This document shows, in pieces, positions 50,548 through 62,948 of a stretch of 64,000 bases of DNA. The stretch's first letter is position 1; each line of letters opens with the position of its first letter. The notes below the pieces were generated by a model. The model saw only the letters and a program-made list of their open reading frames with translations, had not been told where the DNA came from and searched no databases. Source of the stretch: Dipteronia dyeriana (taxonomy: Eukaryota > Streptophyta > Magnoliopsida > Sapindales > Sapindaceae); the NCBI GenBank assembly GCA_032871835.1, contig CM065298.1, positions 93,433,891 through 93,497,890 on the forward strand. Direction: 5' to 3'. Position numbers and translations under genes: made by a program.

Positions 50548-51564
50548 TTACTGATCAAGTGCATTAGGCCCAGTACAGTAACTGAGAATATGGTTCCAAA
50601 CCCATTGGACCAAAAACCTCCGTCTGATTCCATTCATGTTGTACGTGGCACCATCGTGACCGTCCATAAGTTGCCCTGTGTACGACCCGCCTCCTCCAGT
50701 TCCATAAATGCCCTCACACAAGTCAGCAATCTCCACCGGAGCCACCGGGTCGGGTCCAGCATACCAAGCGTTAACCAACGGGTTTGTTGCCAGCTCAGCA
50801 ATCTCGTGAGCAATCACGCTTATCATTCCATCCACTCCAACGTCGCCGTTAGGTGACTTTAACGGCTTCAGTCCTGGGATATAATTCGGTACAGCGAACG
50901 GGTACGCGCACACGCCTGGACAGAGCTTCGCGGAGTTTCCGATCCACGCGTACGGCAGTGTATAACCCACGATGGATGGGAATGTGAAGTAGTGGAACCC
51001 ACACACCTGTCCACAGAAATCCTGGACGTACACGTCATCAGATGTGAGCAGAAGGTAGAGCCCACTCTTCGGGTTTATCGGCAACGGCTTCGACTTAGCA
51101 GTGACGTGGCTTTTGATAACGGACTGGATAGAGAGGCGCGTGAGTTTCTTGCCGTGAGAGTAAAAACGATCGTTTTTCTCTTCACCTAAACGCACCGTAC
51201 GGGAGATATTTGCTCCGGTCTGGTCAGTGTACAGCTGTACGGTCTTCCACCAGCCGGAGACGGAGGGGCGTTTCGAGTCGACGGCGGAGATCGATTCGAT
51301 GAACTCACGGATTATCTTCTTCTGGCTCTTTTGCCACCGTCCGTACCAGATTGTGTGGACTGTGATGTTAGCGGTGAGAACCGGACCCATGTGGTACTTC
51401 AAGTGAACGAGGTTCGATGAGCCCTCGTATTTCTTGGAGCTCTCATAGAGGTAATCAGAACCGTTGGTTTTCAGGTGGGGCCATGGTCGCCAAGAAATGG
51501 CCGGAGAGATGGTGAGGAGTATGGTAACTACGGTGAGGGTCAGGACGACCGGAACCGGTGGCAT
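50548..51564 (-). CDS. EXL: EXORDIUM-like protein (phosphate-induced protein 1 family)
   Basis: A 338-residue, single-exon protein, intact. Residues 1-24 form a signal peptide (hydrophobic 6-20, likely cleavage near AIS/W). Residues about 50-335 match the phosphate-induced protein family (PF04674): HTIWYGRW, FCGQVCGFHY, the HExxE-containing VIAHEIAELATNPLVNAWY (H253, E254, E257), then EIADLCEGIYGTG and the closing QLMDG and RRFLVQWVWN. Six cysteines lie in the mature part (184, 188, 215, 219, 283, 330), with N-glycosylation sequons at N66 and N119. Family members act in the cell wall/apoplast and are linked to brassinosteroid- and carbon-dependent growth; the biochemical activity is not established. 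Length is usual for the family. Which paralogue it is cannot be told by eye. Confidence 0.95.
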   Translation of the reverse strand: MPPVPVVLTLTVVTILLTISPAISWRPWPHLKTNGSDYLYESSKKYEGSSNLVHLKYHMGPVLTANITVHTIWYGRWQKSQKKIIREFIESISAVDSKRPSVSGWWKTVQLYTDQTGANISRTVRLGEEKNDRFYSHGKKLTRLSIQSVIKSHVTAKSKPLPINPKSGLYLLLTSDDVYVQDFCGQVCGFHYFTFPSIVGYTLPYAWIGNSAKLCPGVCAYPFAVPNYIPGLKPLKSPNGDVGVDGMISVIAHEIAELATNPLVNAWYAGPDPVAPVEIADLCEGIYGTGGGGSYTGQLMDGHDGATYNMNGIRRRFLVQWVWNHILSYCTGPNALDQ

Positions 51565-51614
51565 TTTTAGAGTGAGTTGAGCTTTGTAAAGGAAGTGTCT
51601 AGCGTTTTGAAATG

Positions 51615-51642
51615 CTTATAAGCTTATATATATATATATATT
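51615..51642 (-). promoter_or_regulatory. TATA region of the EXORDIUM-like gene
   Basis: An extended TATATATATAAGC tract lies about 58-78 bp upstream of the ATG, followed on the coding strand by a short pyrimidine-containing leader. Spacing fits a leader of about 30-45 nt. Confidence 0.6.
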
Positions 51643-51649
51643 CAGAGTG

Positions 51650-52192
51650 AGAGCCAAAAAATTAAATAATTATTTTATTTTTATTTTATTTTTTAAATTT
51701 TTTAAATTTTTTTGAAAGGCATTGATTTACGGGTAATGGAGGACAGATAGATTCTTAAAGTGAAGATGAGGGTGGGGCCTACTAGTCAGAGTAAGTCAGG
51801 GGCGGCATCATCATCATGGCCGTTGTCGTCATCTGATCTGATTTTTATCAAACCAAATCATTTTTTTTTTATTTTGTTTCTATAGGCGCGGGAAAATGTT
51901 GAGAGGGGCCTTTTGGGGATTTAATCTGTCGCTCCAGTCTCTTGGGTATTTATTCGGTGTGCTGCGAGCTAATGAGCAGCTGTGGGTTGTACCATTAGAT
52001 GTATGAATTGGATTAAAATGTTATTGATTGGCTTATAATGTGATGACAATAATAAAAAAGGTGATTATCAATTTAGTCCAAAGCTTTGTAAATAGTAAAA
52101 AAAAAAGTACATCAAATGTGTCCTTCTAACAAATATATTTCATTTTTTCTTTTTCTGAATTTTTTTCTTTCATTTTTAAACATACGAATTTT

Positions 52193-52227
<35 letters not shown>

Positions 52228-52235
52228 TCCTTTTT
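51650..52235. other. Upstream intergenic region of the EXORDIUM-like gene
   Basis: AT-rich with homopolymer tracts. I see no gene. A moderately GC-rich part at 51715-51850 holds a CATCATCATC run but no named element I can support. Confidence 0.4.
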
Positions 52236-52239
52236 TCCT

Positions 52240-52391
52240 CCATCTATATTGATATAACTTATATAAGTGCGTTGCATGTAGACCACTGATTATAGAGAAA
52301 TTTTAACAAACATATACACTTTGAGTCAAAATATGTAAATCTAATTGTCCACATCCAACGCACTAATAAATTTATATCAGTACGCACTGAC
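52240..52391. mobile_element. MITE family 1, copy 2
   Basis: TGATATAACTTATATAAGTG, GCGTTGCATGTAGACCACTG, CACTTTGAGTCAAAATATGT and an end AGTACGCACTGA. It reads as the reverse complement of the copy at 62797-62948. Confidence 0.7.
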
Positions 52392-52399
52392 TTGAAAAT

Positions 52400-52435
<36 letters not shown>

Positions 52436-52437
<2 letters not shown>

Positions 52438-52830
52438 TTCTCTCATAAGGAATATCTTATTTTAATTTCGGTAAAGACCATCTTGAAATCACATCCATTT
52501 TTATAAATTTTGATTTGATTTTTTTTTTTTTGTTATGGATGATATGTTCAATGAAATCTACCTATAAATAAAATTTAAGAATTTTTCAATTACTACAACT
52601 ATTTTTTTTAAAAAAAAATCCTATATTTCGCCCTTTTTCCAATGCATTTATATTTAACAAAATCGGGATAAATAGTCGTGATGCTTGAAAAATTCTTAAG
52701 TTTTATTCATAGATTGATTTCACTGAAAATATCATCCATACAAAAATTCATATTAAAATTCATAAAATTAGATGTGATTTCATGGTGATCCTTATCGAAA
52801 TTAAAATAAGAAAGATGAAAGGACAAAAGT
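52436..52830. mobile_element. Foldback MITE family 3, complete copy
   Basis: Arms of about 150 bp pair: left ATCTTATTTTAATTTCGGTA, GAAATCACATCCATTTTTAT and ATGGATGATAT; right ATATCATCCAT, GATGTGATTTCATGG and TTATCGAAATTAAAATAAG. The central loop (about 52600-52680) is unrelated. No coding capacity. Confidence 0.75.
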
Positions 52831-55318
52831 ATTGTTAATGATAAAAATGAGACGTAACAGTAATCGGTTAATAAACTACGAGAATTTGTCTTCAAATGAT
52901 GCATCTAGAGTCCCCTCCCCTTCAAAGGATGGTCCTGTGAGGATGCATATAGAGGGTTTTTAAGTTTTTACAAAATGCCAATAATTCTTTTAATTTACTT
53001 TTTAAGTTGTATTTATAGGTTTATTTATAATTCCTTATTATGTTGATAAAACCGTGTTTGGCTACAGGTGACAAATGTGATGTTACAAGCTAGTGATGCA
53101 GTGCGCCCTCCGAAGCATCTTTGGATTTGGTTGCTTGGGTGACCCAAATGAACAATTCCTTCACAAGGGCCGAGGGAGAAATGGCATGCTTAATCATCGT
53201 CATCGTAGTCACTCCGTTATGGATACGGCAGGTATGAGGTATTGGATTTGGTTTTGATGGATAGTTTATATCCTCAACAAATATACCTTAAACTTGGATT
53301 AATTAAGTTTTATTAATGGTTGAGAAAGTTAATGTGAGTTCTTGATATAATTGATTATGCCTGTCAAAATGTTTACTCATACAGTTTTGTTGTTATTTGG
53401 TCCGATAATGATACAACTACTCGGAGTTGTTGGAAATTGATTTAATTCTTACCAGTTCTCATTTATTTTGTTATTGATTCTTACAAGTTACGCCTCTTCA
53501 AAATCATTACAAAAATTTATACGTCTTGTCTCTTCTCATAAATTTTTTTCATGTGATCATAATAAAATTGTTCAACAACTAAAGGTTTTATAAAGTTCCA
53601 GTTTAATAATAAAGATACATATTGTTAGGTAAATAGAGCGTCTTTTGGGCATAATTCAACAATTCCATCGTAAGTTGGAGTATTTGTTGCACTATGATTC
53701 CATCGGTCATATTTACTACAACTTCGGGATCTTACTTTATATAAACATATATAACATATTTTTTGTATATCACTTTTTCTTTTTTTTTTTTGGGAAAGAA
53801 TATATAACACTTTATTAGTATTAATGCTTTATTCGAGTTTTTTATTTTTATATTAGAAAAATGTTAACATGTACTTTTCGAGTTTTCTGCGCATTCGGAT
53901 TGTTCGGATTGGATTAAATTAGCCTATTCCATCCCTTTTGACAACTCTATCTACAAGATTGAAAAAACAAATAAAACAAATTATATTTATTCTTTTCCAT
54001 GCACATGAAGTAACACATAAATACTGTAGTATATATCCCAAATGATATTTTATGTCATTATTTATAATTGACCACAACTCCATAACATTTTGATCAACTG
54101 ATTATAACTTTAATATCGTAAAGTTATATTTATATTTTTTTTAATAATAATAAATTTATTCAATTTGATATGGAATCTCATATTTATTAATTAAATCACA
54201 AATCGTGTGTAAATTCATCTTATACGGAGAGAGTTGCATTTCATATCATGTTTGTAGTAATTGATTTCGTTATGTCGAATTCTGAAGTGATTGGTGTAAG
54301 ATTTAAATAAAAAATCAGAAATAATATAATTAATATATAATTATAAGAGGATCAAAAACTGTTATAGTTTGCTGCTTTGTTTACCTTTAAAACATTTCGT
54401 GAATCTTTTATCTTTAATTATAACCAAAGCAGTAAATGAATCAAAATATTTCAATATGGTTCATATTTTAAGGGGTTTGATATTAAAAATACATTTGAAT
54501 ATTCCGATATTTTAATAGAGTGATGATACTTTATCAAACTTTGGTATCAAAATCTGGTACCCATCAATATAATCGATTAATTCAAATCATACAAATTTAA
54601 TACAATTTAAATAAATAGATTATAATGATATCACTAGTATTATTGATTTTAAAAGTATTAATAATATTTTTGACATTTCTGAAAATTTAGACCCGTTATT
54701 TTTACATTAATCCGATATTTACTTCCTTAATTAGAATATTTGCTTATAAAAAAATAGAAAAAATGAAAATGGGAAGGAGCAGAGGGGGCTTCTCGCTGCA
54801 GAGGAGTCCAACCTTCACATTGGGACAATAGTCAGTAAGTCAGATAGTCTCCATACAAGGAAGATAGCATTTTGGTTATTTTGACGAAAATAACCTTTAT
54901 ATTTTGGCAGTACAATAGGTGACAAAATGGGGCCCAGTTGTTGTCTTCACGCAGCAGGACAATCCTTGAAACGGGGGGCATTGTTGATTTTTCACATCTT
55001 AACTTGATTTTTATGTTTACTAGCTCTGTTTAGTTTTTGAAAAGCCCAAAAATCATTGTTGATATGGTGGTTTTACTACAGTGCTGTCACGTCCATGACG
55101 GCTTCATGCGCTGCATTCTAACCCATGATTTCGATTGGTGACCTCTCACTCTAGTGAGAGAAACTCGCGTTGGATATGCTTTGCCACGTCATCGGTCAAA
55201 TAATCCAATATAATTGTGTTTACATGTCATTGACTCATTGCTATTTGTCTGTGTCAACATCCTTTCTTAAAAAACCAACTTTTATGTTATAAAAACTCAA
55301 ATTACGAATTCCTTAAAA
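52831..55318. other. AT-rich intergenic DNA
   Basis: No gene recognised. A slightly GC-richer island at 53060-53240 has short open frames that match no family I know. A (T)n-rich stretch and low-complexity AT sequence fill the rest. Confidence 0.4.
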
Positions 55319-56380
55319 GGTATTTTTAATAGGGACTAGGGGGGAAATAAAATATGAATGATATAAATATCTGGAGAGATAGAAAAAATGAAAAAATGAA
55401 AAAATGAAGGAATGAAGGAAAGAAGGAAACATAATTTTTTTTTTAAACTGTTTGGTAAACATGAAAGAAGGAATATTGGATGGAAATTCTTTTTTATCAA
55501 TTTTACTATTTTACCCTTATATTATATTTTATATTTTATATTTTTTTATATTTAATAAATTGATATAATTTATATAATATTGAATCCAACTTTTTTTTTT
55601 TACAAAATGACTTTAAACTTTATAGCTTATTATATACATAAATTAATACATTATGTTTTACAAACTTATTTAAAAAAATAAGTTTTAAGTAAATTTTAAA
55701 AAGAATAAAGTTGTAATTTCATTTAAAGCCAATAGTATAATCACTTTTCTCTCTATTTTTTTTTTCTACTTTTAGGAGGTTTAAATGAATGGGTCCCACC
55801 CATCAATTTTTCTCCCACTTTTCCTATCCTTCAGTTTTTCTCTCTACACAAAACACATATTTCCTGATTTTCTTCTCCCTTTTCCCTCCACCATTTTCTT
55901 TCCCTTCCCTTTTCCTTCCTACTAAACATACCTTGATTGGTGGGACTCACTCATTTTAATCCTTCTAAAATTGGAAATAAAAGTGTGAAGGTTTTTTGCT
56001 TTAAATGAAATTACAAATTTATCATTTTTAAAATTTACTTTAAAAAAATTTTAAAAATAATTTGTAAAACGTAATGTATTAATTTATATATATAATAAGT
56101 TACAAAATTTGAAGCCATTTTGTAAACAAAAAAAAGAAGAAGTTCAATTCATTCTTATTTAAATTATATTTATTTATTAAATATAAAAATATATAATATA
56201 TAAACTATAATGTAATGGTAAAATAGTAAAATTGATAAAAAAGATTTTCCATTCAATCTTCTTCCTTCCTGTTTACAAACAGCTTAAGGGAAAATTATTT
56301 TTCTTTTTTTTCCCTCATTTTTTATATCCTTTCAAATCTTTCTATCTTTCCTATTTTCTTTTCTTTCTACCAAACATACC
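55319..56380. mobile_element. Long palindromic MITE-like element
   Basis: Almost the whole 1,062 bp folds on itself. The ends read GGTATTTTTAATAG on the left and, reversed, GGTATGTTTGGTAG on the right. Paired inner blocks include TTTTATCAATTTTACTATTT, TTACAAAATGACTTTAAAC with its counterpart, and GGGTCCCACC with GGTGGGACTC, with the fold centre near 55850. Flanks CCTTAAAA and CTAAAAG could be an imperfect 8-9 bp duplication. No transposase. Confidence 0.75.
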
Positions 56381-56400
56381 CTAAAAGTTATTAAAGTATA

Positions 56401-57623
56401 CAGTAAAACTTCGATAAATGAATGTTCAATAAATTAATAACCTCGTTTAAATAATAAAATCTTCCGGTTTCGACTCGGTTCTGTATACTAAATTAATAAC
56501 CTCGTTAAATGCATAGGATGATAATTTTTTTTTGAAGTCCTTTAGGTCCCGATAAATATATAAATTAATAATTGATTAAATACATAAAAAATATAATACA
56601 TAAAAATTCATAATACATATCAATAAACTTTTAACTTAACAATTTCCTTTCAATAAAAAAAAAATAACAACTTATATTTTTTCAATTCAAATCATTCTAA
56701 AAGCATGCATCTAAAGTCGTTTGCCTTTTCTTTATAATGAAACCGGGCCCAATATGATTCTTAATTTTTTGCAAATCATACACCATATTGATATATATTT
56801 TTTCACTTTATAGTAACAAGTTATTTAATATTATTATTGCTTGAAAGACCTCTTTTGGAGAAACGTTTGGTAAAAACACTGTTGTCATCTGGATCATGAT
56901 CATCGATTGACTTATTCATTACCCCTTGAATAATTTCTTCATCAGTAGGTGATTTCATCATTATATCATTTTCATAAAGATAATTTAAAAGGTGATCAAC
57001 ATCCATCACTTTACTATAGTGTAAACAAAAAATGACTTAACGTAATCCATCGATGCCTTAATATTTACCAACTTATAGTTTAGAAGCCATATCAGTGACA
57101 TATCTTCATCTGAATTGATATTGCAATGTCGAAAACAAATTGCAATGATTGTTTTCTTCATATCAATGTTGGAAGCCACATTAATAAGTTTCATAGCATT
57201 CAATATGTTAATTTTCTTGGGATTTGATGCTCTTGCCTCGTAGTCGTCCAAGATGTTTGAATAGAAACGACGCCGATAATAAATTTATAATGCTCGAAAA
57301 ATTCCAACATCGCATGATTGAATCTTTGATGTTGTATTAAGAAACAAGAAAAATAGTTCAACATTTATCAAATCTTCGATAAGTTTTAGTATGTAAATAC
57401 TTATTAACTTCTATGTACTTATGTATCTTGATCGAAATTAATCAAATATGTTAAAACATATACAAGTAAAAACATAACTTTAAAAAAAAAGTAAAAACAT
57501 AAAACTCTTTTTTAAATTTATAAATATTTATCTATCGATAAATTCATTTATCGATAAATAAATAACTCTTAAAAAATAATAATTGCTTTTAATCCCAACA
57601 ATATTATTTTATAGAGATTTTCA
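56401..57623 (-). mobile_element. Lemi1-like pogo (Tc1/mariner) element, internally deleted
   Basis: The left end CAGTAAAACTTCGATAAATG, followed by AATAAATTAATAACCTCG and GGTCCCGATAAAT, is the characteristic plant pogo/Lemi1 terminus. It is preceded by TA, the expected duplication. The right end is a worn inverse (CCCAACAATATTATTTTATA then GAGATTTTCA) followed by TA. A full element would be longer, so most of the transposase is deleted. Confidence 0.7.
56821..57340 (-). pseudogene. Pogo/Tigger-like transposase, C-terminal remnant
   Basis: Two open pieces. 57251-57006 contains NILNAMKLINVASNIDMKKT then IIAICFRHCNI, resembling the motif near the end of plant pogo transposases. 57009-56821 contains LLNYLYENDIMMKSPTDEEI then IQGVMN. 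The DDD catalytic part is missing. A frame change joins the pieces near 57006. Confidence 0.7.
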
Positions 57624-58363
57624 TATATATATATATATAAAACAGAAAAAGTTATAAAAAGTAATTTAAAAACCTAATTTACATTAGAAAAGTAAAAGTA
57701 GATTTTTATAAACTTTAAAAATTAGTAAAAGTGAACTTTATCTATTATCCGATCAATCCTCAGCAAATCCGAATTTGAAATTAAGATTTCACTCTCCTCT
57801 ATAATATTTTGAAAACTAAAAATTCTATCGCATATTCATATATGAGTCTGAAATAGGTATAACCATAACGGAATTCTAACTCCAAATGTCGTGGGAGAAG
57901 CAACCCGGACGGAGAGTTGAGAGTTGAGAGTTGAAACTTGAGAGGGATAGGGTATGGGGTGTGTGCGTCTGTGTCTCCTAATCACGGAGTAAATTGCGCT
58001 GATTGATCGATTCCTCAGGCGGTCTTAAACCAGTAGCAATTATACAGCTCTCATTGATGCTGACTCTTCACGGGGCCCTCCTCGGGTGAGACCCTACTCA
58101 TCACCCTCTTCATCAATCACAATTTTCAAAGGCAACGAAACAAAACTGTGAAGACTAAAATATCTTTCATCTTGTCCCACTCACACCCCGGCACCACCAC
58201 CGTTTGATCTTATTGAAATGTGAAGTCGCCTTTTCTCCTTTATCTTTTTTTCATGTCCATACAGGATTCAAGGTGAGTAAGTGAACACAGACGTCTTTAT
58301 ATGATATCTATTTTTGTAATTCTAAAAATATACTCTTATAATATTAAAAAGAAAACTAAAATA

Positions 58364-58400
<37 letters not shown>

Positions 58401-58937
58401 GGATTTGAAACCCACACTGCAATAAGAGGATTAGGGGATCGTTTGTTTTTTTTCAATTAAAACTTAATGGGTCCGAATTATAATTATTAAATTATTTTAT
58501 TTGTTTTTTTAAGTGGTCATTTAAAAATATATAAAAAAAAACTTAAAATAAAAAGTAAAAAAATCTTGACTTTTAACTTAATTGTAAATCATCGAATTGT
58601 ATTAAATGCAATCCAAAATCTTTTATTCTAATATTATCATCTGTATATAACATATTTCTAATTTTATCATAATTATATATGGTATAAAAATCTATATTTT
58701 AATATATTATTTATTTTAAATAGTTTTAAAAATAAAAAAGAACCCTAATCACTTCTCATATTGATGTTTAATATCAATACTTTATTACGATATTAGAGTG
58801 ATGTTTTTACTTTTTTTTTTTTAATATTTTATGAGTTTTCCTACTGCTCCTTTTATTTTATTTTTAGAAAACCTTTTCTTTTCTTAATAAAAATGAAGGT
58901 TGTTTGTGATCGAAGAAGAATATCATGATCATATGTG

Positions 58938-58968
<31 letters not shown>

Positions 58969-59340
58969 TATTTTTGGATTGTTTTTATTCCATATTATAT
59001 GTATAATTGTTTAACAAGAGATAAATGTAAAATTACTTATTTTCAGACAAATTTACTTTTAAAAAACAAAAATGTTGACAATACATTCAGATGTGAGGAA
59101 AAAAAAACAAACGTATTGACAATACATTTAGATGTGAGGGAAAAAAATAAACATGTCATTTAAGTTCAGATTTCAGTCCATATTCAGTCGTTGGAAAAAT
59201 CCAAGACTGTTCAGCTTTCAGACAAAAAAACAAACGGCCCCTAGGACTATGACGAAGTTATGATGAGGCATGTGGGGCCGTAATCTTTCAGAAAATTCAT
59301 TTTTGTACATTAATTAATTGATTTTTTTCGTTTATATATT
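57624..59340. other. Intergenic DNA with a GC-richer island
   Basis: 57890-58260 is GC-richer and has a triple GAGAGTTGA repeat (57918-57940), but shows no open frame of note. (TA)n tracts lie at 58366-58394 and 58945-58968. The direct repeat TTGACAATACATT(C/T)AGATG occurs at 59074 and 59117. No gene is supported. Confidence 0.4.
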
Positions 59341-59514
59341 ATATCACTAAAACTAGTTAATCCAAAAATTTTGTTTAAATTTCAACTCAAATGATATGAT
59401 AAGTGATATTTTTTATTAAACACATCATCTTATGCTGTGTGTAGTGATGCTAACTCAATTGTCAAATTATTTGAGTTGAAATTTGAATTAAATGATTGGG
59501 TTGTCTAGCATTAC
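59341..59514. mobile_element. MITE family 2, copy 2
   Basis: AAATTTCAACTCAAATGATA on the left pairs with ATTTGAGTTGAAATTTG on the right; the outer end GGGTTGTCTAGCATTA matches the copy at 31735-31904. Confidence 0.7.
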
Positions 59515-61000
59515 TATATATATACCCATAAAACTAATTAGTATACCAATTTTTATAATTAAATCCATATATAAAATTTTAAAAATAATTATTACTATAA
59601 ACATCAATTTTAATGTCAATAGTACCCTTATTTAAATGAATATATTCATTTATTTAAATTTTATTTAAATAAGTTGTCAAACATCTTGTAAATCATGATA
59701 AATTTGAAAAAAAAAATGGAAAGCATAAGAGTATCTCTAATGTGAATATACATTTTTAAGTTTCTAAATAGTGTCACATCAGTATTTCTATTCACTATGG
59801 ATCCACTTTTTATTTTTTTTTTAGAGAAATACATATTCATATCTCCAATACAAATATATAAAGTCAAATATGTATCTATTTTATTGTCAATCATAATAAA
59901 ACAATTATTCCTTTCTCTATCATCTTTTATTTTACAATTAAATGAGCTTTAGTATTATTGATGAAAATAGTTAGAAATTTTAGTCAGCATTTTTAGGGGA
60001 GTTTCTAAAATTAGAAACTCAACTCCATATTCTCTAAAAAAAATTACCACATAATCTCTATATTCAACTTAGATAATTGTATAATTGTAATGGATAAGGT
60101 TTTTTTAACTTCTATAATATGCATAATAGCAAGATACTCTAACATTGTTCTTTTTATATATATTTTTTTAATAACTAAAGATATATTAATTAATTTTATG
60201 GATGATATCGATATATTTTTTTTCTTTTGTTTTTTAACAATAAAAATTATAAAGATGAACCCATACTTGCGGAATTTAAAATTCTGGCTTCGCAACCGAT
60301 GGAGGGATGTTCTCGTAACACACACTGACATGTGCTTCGTGGTGTCTCTCTCACGCGCGTATCTAGTATGTGTTGCAGAGACAGACAGGGCCGCGCAAAC
60401 TTTGGGGTGTTTGCGGGTTAACGGGGATACATGCTTTGGATTCATGAAAATCACACTTTCGGCTTAGGCGCGTATTGACCACGTTTCATTACAATCATGG
60501 AATTGTAAGTGAAATGTGGGACCTATGCTCTCGCACTCCATCAGATTTTTTTTTTTTTTTTTTAATTTGTTCTTTTTTTAATGTTGCACCGATTTATTTA
60601 TTGGTTACTACTTAAACGATTTTAATCGATTACTACAGCTACAAATGCGATTTTAAAACTGTGGAAATCATACATTATAAATGGATATGGCTAAGTTATA
60701 GTAAACAGCAATGTTAGCGGAGTGAAAATCAATATTGGAATTAAATCTAACGATTATAAAATTTAAGGGTTGTAAAAAAAAAAAATATATTCTTGTAATA
60801 ACTAACACAGTAACACTGCTGTTAACAACTTAACCGAAACCCATTAAAGATATGATGATTTAGAAAACTAGACCCACTTTAGGAGAGAGATCTTTTGGAA
60901 TTATCACTTTTATCTTAACAAACAAATTATTGACAATTGTATTTCGTGGATTTGTTTAACAAGTTTATATATATATATATATATTTTTATAAAACTGGAC
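59515..61000. other. Intergenic DNA, no gene assigned
   Basis: 59720-60080 has MITE-like composition (GAGTATCTCTAATGTGAATA at one side, TAGAAACTCAACTCC at the other) but no clear terminal repeats. A GC-richer patch at 60280-60500 is open on both strands (60044-60467), but neither product resembles a known protein. Confidence 0.35.
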
Positions 61001-61099
61001 TAACCTATAGGAAAAAGCATAACAAACGATCATATGCTGAAAAACTCAAAGCAGTACTCATTCATATTATAAAAAGAATAAAATAAAAAGTAACAAAAG

Positions 61100-62775
61100 C
61101 CAGAAAGCAAAAAAATCAAAGGAAACAATCTCAACTAAAACTTTGGCACGCATGCCATAAAAAACAGAAGCATAAACCATCAAGAGAAACAAAAAAACTC
61201 CCGACTAATGCAATCATTGCAAACCAACAAATAGCAGAAAGACGGGGTATTTGTCCACCACGAATCCACCTTCAACCCCAAACATGTTTAGAAATAGCGT
61301 CTGCAACCTGATTCCCTTCCCTAAACATATGAGAAATCTGAAACTCCATTTTAGATATTTGATAGATACAGCCCTGCAAAGCCTATCGAATCCGCCAAGG
61401 AACATGCTTGGAGTGAGAGGAGAACAGTTGAACCACATAAGAAGAATCACTCTCAAGCCAGATCGATGCCACCCATTTAATTAAGCAAAATTAATGGTCA
61501 TCGAAGCTGCAAGAAGTTTTGCCTCAAACGCAAACACCTGACTAAGAGGAACAACAAAACACTTTTAAAAAAGCTCTACAATTACGGAAGGCAGCCCTAC
61601 AACCCCTAACACCTGGAGAACTCAAGGTGGTACCATCAGTATTAACTTTGATATAACCAGGAGCCGAAGTCAACCAAATCACACTCCTGATAATCGGGGC
61701 CCTAACCGGACAACCACGGAGATCAAACCGATGAAGAATCAAAAGATCATATACACAATTACGCATACACCCAATCTCTAGCCGGTTAACGTCAGACACC
61801 GCATGCCAAACCAAAAACAAAGCAAATATGAAATCCATAGTCTAACTCTAAAAAATCTACTGGTTACGGGCATGTCACACACTACAAACCACAACATGAA
61901 TAACTATCTTCCATAAAACCCGCACTTGATCACCAAACAAAAATGACATGGACTGGGAGAAGAAATAACTCCACAAGGTAGAAATACATTGCTAAAAAGT
62001 AAAAACCGCCTCCCCGAAGAGCTACCGCTAGGGGGTACTTAAGGAAAAGACGATCAAACGACTCACGGCTAACCCCACAAACACTACACCAGGAATCTAG
62101 GTGAAACCCAGCCCTACACAAGTGATCCTATATGAGAAGCCGATTCAACGAAAAACGTCATGTTAAAACTGACTGGGAAGGAGGGATAAAACGGAACGGC
62201 ACCAAACATCCCTTCACTAAGAGAGTTGCGGAGAATCACAAATCATACGGGAATAAGCCAACTTGCAAGAAACCTGCACATCCTAAGAATGGCCCACACC
62301 AAAGAATCTGCAACTGGAGAGATAGTAATCCTATTGATCCGAAGATAGAGATTTGGAAAACGGGGCTCGAAAACTATCGTCAAGACCCCACCTACCTTCA
62401 TGGATAAAATCAGAAACTCTTGCCTTAAGAAAGCTAGCAAAGTAATTAGGAATCCCCAGAAGCTCAAGAATGGGAACCCCTAACCAATTGTCGCACCCAA
62501 AATCTCGTTGATAATTCTCACAAATGAGCCAAATGCCATCTTTAAGATGATCTAAAAAATAAGAGCGAGAAGAAGGCAAAATCGACGAAGTGACATACCC
62601 CTCATGAGATTTTTGAAGCTGCGTGAGATACCGTTCCCTCAGAAACGAAAAAGCAAAACTCTCAGATGTCATAAACTTCCAGGTGAGCTTCTTTAAAAAA
62701 AAATCATTCAGTAATGCAATATCTTTCAAACCAAGACCACCTTGAAAGTAAGGCTTACAACAAACTTTTTTATAT
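61100..62775 (-). pseudogene. LINE (L1-type) retrotransposon, 3' part
   Basis: From 62775 leftward: end of reverse transcriptase (CKPYFQGGLGLKDIALLND, FFLKKLTWKFMTS), then a zinc-finger-like zf-RVT remnant (HLDSWCSVCGVSRESFDRLF near 62090), then an RNase H domain (PGYIKVNTDGTTLSSPGV near 61650, and LESDSSYVVQLFSS, FREGNQVADAISKHVWG near 61290-61450) in broken frames. The domain order is that of plant L1 elements with RNase H. It is 5'-truncated at about 62775, where MITE-associated sequence starts. Confidence 0.85.
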
Positions 62776-62796
62776 ATATGTATATAAATTTCCAAG

Positions 62797-62948
62797 TCAG
62801 TGCGCACTGATATAAATTTATTAGTGTGTTTGATGTGAACCATTAAATTTACATACTTTGACTCAAAGTGTATGCACTTGTCAAAACTTCTTCATAATCA
62901 GTGATCCATATACAACGCATTGATGTAAGCTATATCAGTATGCATTGA
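62797..62948. mobile_element. MITE family 1, copy 3
   Basis: Left end TCAGTGCGCACTGATATA, right end TATATCAGTATGCATTGA; the internal ACTTTGACTCAAAGTGTATG is shared with the copy at 52240-52391. It sits at the truncation point of the LINE. Confidence 0.7.

Noticed and set aside
60044..60467. Overlapping 125- and 136-codon frames on opposite strands
   Set aside because: The two frames are mirror shadows, mostly low-complexity, with no family resemblance.
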